A stretch of DNA of 6,302 bases. Origin: Chitinophagales bacterium (GTDB lineage: Bacteria; Bacteroidota; Bacteroidia; Chitinophagales; Chitinophagaceae). Where the stretch lies: the NCBI GenBank assembly GCA_013297585.1, contig JAAFHG010000238.1:1-6302 (forward strand), given 5' to 3'. Made by a program: the position numbers and the translations under genes. The notes under the pieces are model-generated. The model saw only the letters and a list, made by a program, of their open reading frames with translations. It was not told where the DNA came from and made no database searches. Within the stretch, counting starts at the first letter, position 1. Each line of letters starts with the position of its first letter. Below, in pieces: positions 1 to 5,679 of this stretch.

Positions 1-845
1 TCTACTTTACTTGGATCTTTACCACTAAATGCACCACCACCGTGAGCACCTTTACCACCGTAAGTATCTACAATAATTTTACGACCTGTTAAACCAGTAT
101 CGCCATGAGGCCCACCAATAACAAATTTGCCAGTTGGGTTAATGTGATATTTAATTTTATCGTTAAATAAATGCTTGTACTGAGGATATTTTTTCATTAC
201 TCTAGGAATCAAAATTTCTTTCATATCCTTAGTAATCTTAGCCAGCATTTTCGCTTCGCTATCAAAGTCATCGTGTTGGGTAGAAATAACAATCGCATCA
301 ATTCTGATAGGTCTGTTATTGTCATCATACTCAAGCGTTACTTGGCTTTTAGCATCAGGGCGCAAGTATTTAATAGCCTTATTTTCTCTACGTAATGCAG
401 CTAATTCTATTAACAAAGTGTGCGCTAAATCTAGCGCCAAAGGCATGTAGTTAGCCGTTTCGTTAGTAGCATAACCAAACATCATACCTTGGTCACCAGC
501 ACCTTGTTCTTCTTTCTTTTTCTTATCTACACCTTGGTTAATATCAGCACTTTGTTCGTGAATAGCGCTTAAAATACCGCAGCTATTAGCTTCAAACATG
601 TATTCGCTTTTGGTGTAACCAATTTTACGAATAACGCCACGAGCAATTTCTTGCACATCAAGGTAGCTTTTGCTTTTAACCTCACCAGCCAATATTACCT
701 GACCAGTAGTTACCAATGTTTCGCAAGCCACTTTCGATTCAGGATCGAATGCTAAAAAGTTATCAATTAACGCATCAGATATCTGATCTGCAACCTTGTC
801 TGGATGTCCTTCAGATACACTTTCGGAAGTAAATAAATACGGCAT
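1..845 (-). CDS. metK: S-adenosylmethionine synthetase (methionine adenosyltransferase), C-terminus cut off by window edge
   Basis: This cytosolic enzyme makes S-adenosylmethionine from methionine and ATP, releasing phosphate and pyrophosphate. I translated the minus strand from the ATG at 845-843. The first 281 residues are in the window and the stop lies beyond position 1; family members are roughly 380-420 residues, so about a third is missing. The N-terminus carries the family signature TSESVSEGHPDK (residues 6-17, with the ATP-contacting His14 and Asp16). The GAGDQG motif is at 115-120, just after a lysine/glutamate-rich segment (KKKKEE, 108-113). The visible end contains GGPHGDTGLTGRK and the glycine-rich GGGAFSGKDPSK. 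The frame is intact. The start is fixed by the motif position and by a TAnnTTTG promoter element about 30 bp upstream. It lies 50 bp downstream of the glycogen-synthase-like gene on the same strand, so it may also receive read-through from that gene. Confidence 0.97.
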   Translation of the reverse strand, partial: MPYLFTSESVSEGHPDKVADQISDALIDNFLAFDPESKVACETLVTTGQVILAGEVKSKSYLDVQEIARGVIRKIGYTKSEYMFEANSCGILSAIHEQSADINQGVDKKKKEEQGAGDQGMMFGYATNETANYMPLALDLAHTLLIELAALRRENKAIKYLRPDAKSQVTLEYDDNNRPIRIDAIVISTQHDDFDSEAKMLAKITKDMKEILIPRVMKKYPQYKHLFNDKIKYHINPTGKFVIGGPHGDTGLTGRKIIVDTYGGKGAHGGGAFSGKDPSKV

Positions 846-873
846 GAAAAATGTAATTTTTAAATTATGATGG

Positions 874-881
874 CAAATATA
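874..881 (-). promoter_or_regulatory. Bacteroidota-type -7 promoter element for metK
   Basis: Read on the minus strand this is TATATTTG, an exact match to the Bacteroidota -7 consensus TAnnTTTG recognised by the primary sigma factor of that phylum. It sits 28 bp before the metK ATG, in the short gap after the upstream gene's stop, so transcription would start around 865-870 and leave a leader of roughly 20-25 nt. I see no convincing TTTG -33 element at the usual spacing. The call rests on the -7 match and its position only. Confidence 0.5.
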
Positions 882-895
882 ATGCTTGAATTATG

Positions 896-1708
896 TTATA
901 GTGATAGACTTTCGTACAAATCCATGTACTCAGAAAGATCAGTGTCTAAGCCCTTGAAAGAAACAATTTTTTTACCTTTTGCTTTACCAAATTCGGTAAT
1001 CAATTTAGGATTTACATCTTCTGAACCAAACGTAATCGCATCAGCATGTGTAGCGCCTAATTTGTATAAAGCAGTGTTATCTAGTTCTTTTGCAGTATCT
1101 AAATCTTTCTCTTTAATATTCGCATTTATCAATGCTTTTTTAATAAAATCTGGACTTAGTTTTTCTTCAAAAGTATTTTCAGCTATGGTAAATACAATTT
1201 TACTGTTACCAAATACTGGCTCACGTTTGTAGGCTGTTTTTATGTAAGCAGGTACTAAACTACTCATCCAACCACTACAATGCACCACATCAGGCGCCCA
1301 ACCAAATTTCTTCACCGTTTCCAAAGCTCCTTTGCAAAAGAAAATTGTTCTTAAGCCATTATCGTCAAACCATTCTTCATTTTCATCGTGAAAAATTTGC
1401 TTGCGTTTAAAGAAATCTTCGTTTTCTAAAAAATATACCTGCAATCTTGCATTGGGTAAAGAGGCAACTTTAATTTGTAATGGATAGTCGTCATTGTCAA
1501 CAGAAACATTGATACCAGAAAGTCTTACAACCTCGTGTAACCTATGCCTACGTTCGTTAATAACACCAAATCGTGGCATAATGCAACGCACTTCTAAGCC
1601 TGTATCGTTACTTTTTATAGCCAGTCTATTGACCATCCCAGCAAACTCTGTCAACTCTAAATAGGGCGACATCTCTGTGGCTATGAATAAAATTCTTTTC
1701 TTTGACAT
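896..1708 (-). CDS. Glycogen/starch synthase-like protein, N-terminal (GT5-type) domain only
   Basis: The 270-residue protein resembles the N-terminal Rossmann half of GT5 glycogen/starch synthases. It starts with the strand KRILFIATEMSPY (4-16), continues with the conserved PRFGVINERRHRLHEVVRLSG block (45-65), and has a segment aligning to the synthase V-V-H-A-H-D-W-H motif at 141-148. The C-terminal GT-B half of a full synthase (about 470-530 residues) is absent, and there is no frameshift debris downstream: the ORF closes with TAA and metK follows 50 bp later. Key motifs are altered. The ADP-glucose-binding K-x-G-G loop reads L-T-E-F-A-G (19-24), and the H-D-W-H stretch reads S-G-W-M (145-148). 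From family knowledge, short proteins like this next to panC are common in Bacteroidota and are annotated 'glycogen synthase'. Catalysis of glucan synthesis by this chain alone is unlikely. The true function is unknown; a regulatory, sugar-nucleotide-binding or partner-dependent role is possible. Confidence 0.85.
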   Translation of the reverse strand: MSKKRILFIATEMSPYLELTEFAGMVNRLAIKSNDTGLEVRCIMPRFGVINERRHRLHEVVRLSGINVSVDNDDYPLQIKVASLPNARLQVYFLENEDFFKRKQIFHDENEEWFDDNGLRTIFFCKGALETVKKFGWAPDVVHCSGWMSSLVPAYIKTAYKREPVFGNSKIVFTIAENTFEEKLSPDFIKKALINANIKEKDLDTAKELDNTALYKLGATHADAITFGSEDVNPKLITEFGKAKGKKIVSFKGLDTDLSEYMDLYESLSL

Positions 1709-1748
1709 TGATAAGACCTTTTTTAATATTAGCCGAAAAACAAGTTTG

Positions 1749-1756
1749 CAAAAGTA
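1749..1756 (-). promoter_or_regulatory. Bacteroidota-type -7 promoter element for the glycogen-synthase-like gene
   Basis: On the minus strand this reads TACTTTTG, an exact TAnnTTTG match inside the 107-bp divergent intergenic region. It is 40 bp upstream of the ATG at 1708, giving a predicted leader of about 30-35 nt. No TTTG is placed at the expected distance upstream (the nearest is about 30 bp away rather than about 20), so the -33 element is weak or absent. On the opposite strand the adjacent CAAGTTTG (1741-1748) is a one-mismatch version pointing towards panC and could be its promoter, but that is weaker. Confidence 0.45.
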
Positions 1757-1815
1757 AAGGAAATACGGCGAAAATTAGTGGTAACGCAAACTTCACCCAA
1801 ATACGACAACGATAC

Positions 1816-2664
1816 ATGATACTTTTTAAAACGATTGAAGCTCTACAAACGCATTTACACAAGCAAAAAAACAAGGGCTATACCACAGGGTTTGTACCTA
1901 CAATGGGCGCTTTACACCATGGGCATTTATCGCTAATTGGTATGAGTAAAGCAAAATGTGATATTACCATTTGTAGCATATTTGTAAATCCTACACAATT
2001 CAACGATAGCAAGGACTTTGACAAATATCCCATCACAATAGAAAATGATATTCGCTTGCTGGAACAAGCACAATGCGACATATTATTTCTGCCTTCGGCA
2101 AATGAAATTTACCCCCAAGGCACAACGTTAACTAGTACTTACGATTTAGGCTTTCTCGAAACCATTTTAGAAGGTAAATTCAGACCCAATCATTTTCAAG
2201 GTGTATGTCAAGTAGTACATACATTACTAGATATTGTAGCGCCAAACAAATTGTTTTTAGGGCAAAAAGACTATCAGCAGTGTATGGTAATACAGCAATT
2301 AATTGCATTAACTGGTATAAAAACGCAGCTAATTATTGGTGCAACGCTTAGAGAAACCTCTGGCCTAGCCATGAGTAGCAGAAATATGCGATTGACTGAG
2401 GAAGACAAAAAAAAGGCAGAGATTATTTACCAATCGCTACAATATATTAATAAAAACATTAATAAAAAAGGCCAAGACGAATTAATAGCAACTGTTACTA
2501 ATAGTTTATACAATAATGGTTTTGAAATAGTAGATTATGTAGCCATTTGCGATGCTAATACTTTAGCACTAGTAACAAATATTGATACAAATACACCCAA
2601 GGTTGTATTAATCGCTGCTTTCTTAAATGGTGTAAGATTAATAGATAATATGTTACTAAACTAG
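1816..2664 (+). CDS. panC: Pantothenate synthetase (pantoate--beta-alanine ligase)
   Basis: This enzyme joins pantoate and beta-alanine through a pantoyl-adenylate intermediate at the cost of ATP, the last step of vitamin B5 synthesis before coenzyme A. The 282-residue product has the normal family length. It shows the adenylate-forming nucleotidyltransferase signatures in order: PTMGALHHGH (28-37, HxGH at 34-37), SIFVNPTQF (54-62), EGKFRPNHFQGV (119-130), FLGQKDYQQ (147-155) and the KMSKS-like MSSRNMRL (186-193). I chose the ATG at 1816. An upstream in-frame TTG at 1702 would add 38 residues unlike any PanC and would overlap the divergent gene. There is no Shine-Dalgarno sequence, as usual in Bacteroidota. 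panD, which makes its beta-alanine substrate, follows after 62 bp; panB for pantoate is not in the window. Confidence 0.97.
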   Translation: MILFKTIEALQTHLHKQKNKGYTTGFVPTMGALHHGHLSLIGMSKAKCDITICSIFVNPTQFNDSKDFDKYPITIENDIRLLEQAQCDILFLPSANEIYPQGTTLTSTYDLGFLETILEGKFRPNHFQGVCQVVHTLLDIVAPNKLFLGQKDYQQCMVIQQLIALTGIKTQLIIGATLRETSGLAMSSRNMRLTEEDKKKAEIIYQSLQYINKNINKKGQDELIATVTNSLYNNGFEIVDYVAICDANTLALVTNIDTNTPKVVLIAAFLNGVRLIDNMLLN

Positions 2665-2710
2665 ATAAGTTTAAAAATTTTGGTAGCAATTTATTTTGTT
2701 TTTCCAACCC

Positions 2711-2718
2711 TACATTTG
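2711..2718 (+). promoter_or_regulatory. Bacteroidota-type -7 promoter element just before panD
   Basis: TACATTTG matches the TAnnTTTG consensus exactly and ends 8 bp before the panD ATG at 2727. If used, the transcript would start within a few bases of the start codon, so panD mRNA would be leaderless or nearly so. A TTTG at 2695-2698 is only 12 bp upstream and another at 2679-2682 is 28 bp upstream, neither at the usual spacing of roughly 19-21 bp. The match could be chance in AT-rich DNA; panD may simply be co-transcribed with panC. Confidence 0.35.
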
Positions 2719-2726
2719 CGCCCATT

Positions 2727-3071
2727 ATGCAAATACAGGTATTAAAATCGAAGATACATAGAGCCACCATCACTGAAGCTAATCTTAACTATGTAGGCAG
2801 CCTTACCATAGATGAAAACTTAATGGAAGCAGCCAATCTAATTGAAAATGAAAAGATTCAGGTGGTAAACGTAAACAATGGCGAACGTATAGAAACCTAT
2901 ATTATAAAAGGCAAGCGTGGCAGTGGCGTTATTTGCCTAAATGGCCCTGCGGCGCGTAAAGGCGCTGTAGGTGATGTAATTGTTATTATTTCGTACGCAC
3001 TCATGGATTTTGAAGCTGCCAAAACCTTTAAACCTTGGGTAATATTTCCGAAAGAAGGAAATAAATTATAG
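2727..3071 (+). CDS. panD: Aspartate 1-decarboxylase, pyruvoyl-dependent, proenzyme
   Basis: This cytosolic enzyme decarboxylates L-aspartate to beta-alanine, the co-substrate of the upstream PanC. The 114-residue product is close to the usual 115-130 residues. The self-cleavage site is intact: Gly24-Ser25 in the context YVGSLTID, where processing turns Ser25 into the pyruvoyl group. Other expected active-site residues are present: Lys9 (KSKIHRAT), Arg54, Tyr58 in ERIETYII, and the NGPAARKG loop (72-79), equivalent to NGAAA in the E. coli enzyme. The ATG at 2727 is fixed by the canonical M-x-x-x-V/M-L-K-S-K-I-H-R N-terminus. It lies 62 bp after panC, probably in one transcription unit, with a possible extra promoter at 2711. 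I see no panM/panZ-type maturation factor nearby, consistent with self-processing. Confidence 0.97.
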   Translation: MQIQVLKSKIHRATITEANLNYVGSLTIDENLMEAANLIENEKIQVVNVNNGERIETYIIKGKRGSGVICLNGPAARKGAVGDVIVIISYALMDFEAAKTFKPWVIFPKEGNKL

Positions 3072-3121
3072 TTACAAATGGGTTTAGTAAATTGCAAACC
3101 ATCTTAAACTGGTGGCACTTA

Positions 3122-4150
3122 ATGAAAAAGAAAATAACTAATGCACTAAAGTATAGCGTGTTTCTTGGTATTGGGGTTTTTCTTGTGTGGTGGAGCTTGC
3201 AGCAAATACCGCCTGACAAATGGGATGAGTTTAAACTATCGCTACGTACCGCCAAGTTTGCATTGCTTATTCCTGTGTTTATTATACTAAGTAGTAGCCA
3301 TGTTTTACGCAGCATTCGTTGGAAAATTTTAATGCAGCCAATGGGCTACCAACCATCAACGGTTAATGTATTTTTTGCAGTAATGATTGGCTATTTAACC
3401 AATCTTGCAATACCACGTTTAGGCGAAGTGGTAAGATGTACCTTGTTAACTCGCTACGAGAAAATACCAACGGAAAAATTACTAGGTACTATCGTGGTAG
3501 AACGAGCATTTGATGTCATCTGCCTGATGCTATTTTTTGTAATTGCCTTTGCTACACAGTATGAAGTAGTGGGTGAATACGGCAGAGAATTACTAATGGT
3601 GATTTTTACCAACAAAACTGGTAGCATTTCCATTACTAAAGTGGCAATAGTCGTTGTTATTCTTATAGCCATCATTATTGCTATAAAAGTTTGGTTTAAT
3701 CAATTTGCACATCTTAAAATAGTAATTGCCTTAAAAAAGATTTTAAAAGGTGTTGTTGAAGGTCTTGCAAGCATAAAAAACTTACAACAAAAAGGCAAGT
3801 TTTTATGGTGTACCGCTGGTATTTGGATATTATATGTAGTAGGTACTTGGGTAGGTTTACAAGCCACACAAGGCACTGAACACTTAGGCATTGCGGTTGC
3901 TATTTCAGGTTTAGCATTTGCTAGCTTAGGTATGATTGCAACGCCAGGTGGTATTGGTGCATACGCTTTATTTTTAGCCAAAGTGCTTGAAAAAAATGGC
4001 GTTGCTTATCCTATTGGCTACGCAAATGGTACGCTACAATGGTTTGCACAGTTTTTAATTGTAGTACTTGTAGGTTTTATATGCCTTGGTTTATTGCCTT
4101 GGTATAATAAGAAGAAGCCCCTAACCCCTGAAGGGGAATCAAACATTTAA
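3122..4150 (+). CDS. Integral membrane protein of the lysylphosphatidylglycerol synthase TM region / UPF0104 (YbhN-like) family
   Basis: The 342-residue polytopic inner-membrane protein has about eight hydrophobic segments: roughly 11-28, 45-61, 81-98, 122-144, 171-191, 226-247, 254-289 and 305-328. Family hallmarks are the P-R-L-G-E-V-V-R motif (98-105), VVERAFD (125-131) and the glycine-rich TPGGIGAYA (274-282). The soluble aminoacyl-transfer domain of true MprF is missing, so it is not a lysyl-phosphatidylglycerol synthase. Family members are usually annotated as putative flippases, and that role is inferred. I prefer the ATG at 3122; the in-frame TTG at 3092 would add ten residues with poor support. 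It follows panD by 50 bp. In my recollection this order after panC-panD recurs in Bacteroidota. Oddity: the last 12 residues (KPLTPEGESNI-type tail) are encoded by a GC-rich palindromic repeat and are probably not part of the ancestral protein. Confidence 0.88.
   Translation: MKKKITNALKYSVFLGIGVFLVWWSLQQIPPDKWDEFKLSLRTAKFALLIPVFIILSSSHVLRSIRWKILMQPMGYQPSTVNVFFAVMIGYLTNLAIPRLGEVVRCTLLTRYEKIPTEKLLGTIVVERAFDVICLMLFFVIAFATQYEVVGEYGRELLMVIFTNKTGSISITKVAIVVVILIAIIIAIKVWFNQFAHLKIVIALKKILKGVVEGLASIKNLQQKGKFLWCTAGIWILYVVGTWVGLQATQGTEHLGIAVAISGLAFASLGMIATPGGIGAYALFLAKVLEKNGVAYPIGYANGTLQWFAQFLIVVLVGFICLGLLPWYNKKKPLTPEGESNI
4115..4138 (+). repeat. GC-rich palindromic repeat element at the 3' end of the membrane-protein gene
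   Basis: The core CCCCTAACCCCTGAAGGGG (4118-4136) is strikingly GC-rich against its AT-rich surroundings. It contains a perfect 4-bp stem CCCC/GGGG (4125-4128 with 4133-4136) around a TGAA loop, preceded by a second CCCCT. It resembles short interspersed repeats of the CCCCTaaAnCCCCTGAAGGGG type that I recall from many Bacteroidota genomes; this is memory, not a search. It lies in frame inside the coding region and supplies the residues PLTPEGE. No U-run follows, so it is not a classical intrinsic terminator. Only this copy is in the window. Confidence 0.6.
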
Positions 4151-4161
4151 CTTAAGTAATT

Positions 4162-4177
4162 GAGAAAATCATTTCTC
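4162..4177 (+). other. Small perfect inverted repeat between the membrane-protein gene and the rfaE2-type gene
   Basis: GAGAAA and TTTCTC (4162-4167, 4172-4177) form a perfect 6-bp stem with a 4-nt ATCA loop in the 55-bp intergenic gap. The stem is A/T-rich and is followed by CTTCATTAC-like sequence rather than a U-run after a GC stem. It could be a weak transcript-end or processing hairpin, or chance; function is not established. Confidence 0.25.
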
Positions 4178-4205
4178 TTCATTACAATCATTTAATCAGC
4201 GATAC

Positions 4206-4700
4206 ATGAAACAGACAGAAGCAATAGGTAAAAAAATATACAAGCTACCAGAACTAGTAGCGGTAGTAAAAGGCTGGAAAACAACAGGCAAAACCGTTGC
4301 TTTTTCTAATGGTTGCTTCGACATTTTGCATGAAGGGCATATCTCTTCGCTATCTGAAGCTGCTAGAGAAGGCGATAGATTAATTATTGGTGTAAATAGC
4401 GATGCTAGTACAAAGCGCCTAAAAGGTGAAGAAAGACCGATTAACAATGAAACTAGTCGTGCATTGTTACTGGCTAGTTTAGCTATTGTAGATGCAGTGG
4501 TTATTTTTGAAGAAGACACCCCACTAGAACTAATTTCAGCTATTTTACCAGATGTAATTGTAAAAGGTGGTGACTATACCATAGACCAAATTGTAGGCGC
4601 TAAAGAAGTAATAGCCAATAGTGGCAGAGTGGTTATTAATAAAATTGTAGATGGTTTTTCTACTACTGGCATTATTGCTAAAATTAGAACGCTAGGGTAA
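4206..4700 (+). CDS. rfaE2: D-glycero-beta-D-manno-heptose 1-phosphate adenylyltransferase (stand-alone RfaE2/HldE C-terminal domain)
   Basis: This predicted cytosolic enzyme transfers AMP from ATP to heptose 1-phosphate, giving ADP-heptose for the inner core of lipopolysaccharide. The 164-residue product has the length of the stand-alone domain; in E. coli the same activity is the C-terminal part of the bifunctional HldE. Visible motifs are FSNGCFDILHEGH (33-45, the HxGH nucleotidyltransferase signature at 42-45), GVNSDASTKRLKG (62-74), RPINNETSRA (77-86), VKGGDY (119-124), characteristic of this subfamily, and the terminal FSTTGII (151-157) equivalent to the STT motif. The ATG at 4206 is the natural start, with no Shine-Dalgarno sequence. 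The kinase partner (RfaE1) is not in the window. A glycerol-3-phosphate cytidylyltransferase-like activity is the main alternative, but VKGGDY and the STT end favour RfaE2. Confidence 0.87.
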   Translation: MKQTEAIGKKIYKLPELVAVVKGWKTTGKTVAFSNGCFDILHEGHISSLSEAAREGDRLIIGVNSDASTKRLKGEERPINNETSRALLLASLAIVDAVVIFEEDTPLELISAILPDVIVKGGDYTIDQIVGAKEVIANSGRVVINKIVDGFSTTGIIAKIRTLG

Positions 4701-4769
4701 AGAATAATTAGAACATCTTGATCTTAAATTCACTTGCATCCTGTAAATTAAAAAATATAACTATAACTC

Positions 4770-5663
4770 GTGCCAAATATTCCGGAACTAGATGTTTATA
4801 AAAAAAACATTAATAGTATTAAGCAAATTGATTTCAATGGTTTATTCCAAGATTTGATTACTTCTAAAATATTAGAACAATCTATCTTAATTCCACCAAT
4901 ACCTACTATTGAATTATCGCTTGACAAAACGAACAAATTTTATAGAGTTAGAAAAAATATCAATACTGATAAAGAGTTGTCACTTCAAAAAACGTTTAGC
5001 TATCCAGACGAATGCTATTGCAATCAGAATGGAAGAGCTAATATAAAAGGGAAAAGTATTTTTTATTGTTCTAATGAAGCGATAACATCATTACTTGAAA
5101 CTAAACCTAAAGATAAAGAAATATTATATTTAGGTATTTGGCAACCAATCGCTATAATGAATATTCTAGCAGCTACTTTTTGTAAAAAAGTAACAATTGA
5201 AAAAAATGGAATACTCGGTCAAGTAGAGCTAATTAAAAAATCAGCCGTCTATCAATCATTAAATACATTGAACCTTGAGCATTTCGATTATGTAATTGAT
5301 TTTTTTACCCACCTCTATAAAGAAGAACTTGAGCCCTATTATATTACTTCTTGGTTTTCAAATTATATTCTTTATTTAAGAAATGAATGTAATTGCATTC
5401 TTTATCAAAGTGTTGAATCCACTTCATTCTGCAATTTTGCTTTTCACCCCAATTTTATCAATAATGGCTCTCTGATACTTAATGAAGTAATAAAACTTGA
5501 AGTAGAAGTTGTTGATAATAAATACCTGAATTATTTACCGACAGAAATTGGAATACCAAATGGCATTAATGTGGATTGGCGACAAACTACAGAGGATGAA
5601 GCTAAGTATTATATATCTATCATTAAGAAAGATGATGAATTTACTCATCAAATACCCCAATAA
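4770..5663 (+). CDS. RES-domain protein (putative NAD+-degrading/ADP-ribosyltransferase-fold family), no adjacent antitoxin
   Basis: This 297-residue protein has an N-terminal extension of about 55 residues and then features I read as a RES domain. These are FYRVRKN (57-63, candidate Arg59), GRANIKGKSIFYCS (88-101, candidate Tyr99), EAITSLLE (103-110, candidate Glu110) and ILYQSVES followed by NFAFHP (210-227, candidate Ser214), reproducing the R-Y-E-S pattern of the fold. RES proteins in RES-Xre toxin-antitoxin modules are about 150-230 residues and deplete NAD+. This one is longer and has no Xre/DUF2384 antitoxin gene on either side. The start is GTG at 4770; an in-frame TAA at 4764 rules out a longer ORF. 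The gene is markedly more AT-rich than its neighbours, hinting at a later acquisition. It is 69 bp after the rfaE2-type gene and 16 bp before anmK. The activity is inferred from motifs alone; no signal peptide or membrane segment is visible. Confidence 0.65.
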   Translation: MPNIPELDVYKKNINSIKQIDFNGLFQDLITSKILEQSILIPPIPTIELSLDKTNKFYRVRKNINTDKELSLQKTFSYPDECYCNQNGRANIKGKSIFYCSNEAITSLLETKPKDKEILYLGIWQPIAIMNILAATFCKKVTIEKNGILGQVELIKKSAVYQSLNTLNLEHFDYVIDFFTHLYKEELEPYYITSWFSNYILYLRNECNCILYQSVESTSFCNFAFHPNFINNGSLILNEVIKLEVEVVDNKYLNYLPTEIGIPNGINVDWRQTTEDEAKYYISIIKKDDEFTHQIPQ

Positions 5664-5679
5664 AAAAGTTATTTCTTCC

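Noticed and set aside
846..895. SAM-sensing riboswitch upstream of metK
   Set aside because: Only 50 bp separate metK from the upstream gene, the predicted leader is about 20-25 nt, and no stem-junction pattern of a SAM riboswitch is visible.
867..1232. Plus-strand open frame of 121 codons
   Set aside because: It lies almost entirely opposite the glycogen-synthase-like gene, whose protein has clear family motifs; it is an antisense shadow without recognisable domains.
1702..1815. TTG-initiated 38-residue N-terminal extension of panC overlapping the start of the divergent gene
   Set aside because: PanC proteins begin a short distance before the PTMGALHxGH motif, which the ATG at 1816 satisfies. 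The extension is unlike the family and would run through the divergent promoter region.
3092..3121. TTG start adding ten residues to the YbhN-like membrane protein
   Set aside because: The ATG at 3122 gives a typical short, lysine-rich cytoplasmic N-terminus before the first membrane helix; the extension has no supporting signal.
4118..4150. Intrinsic terminator at the end of the membrane-protein gene
   Set aside because: The CCCC/GGGG hairpin is inside the coding region and is followed by AATCAAACATTTAA rather than a run of T, so the terminator pattern is not met.
4701..4769. Antitoxin gene for the RES-domain protein
   Set aside because: The gap is 69 bp with stops in frame and no coding potential; the upstream gene is an intact heptose-phosphate adenylyltransferase, not an Xre-type regulator.
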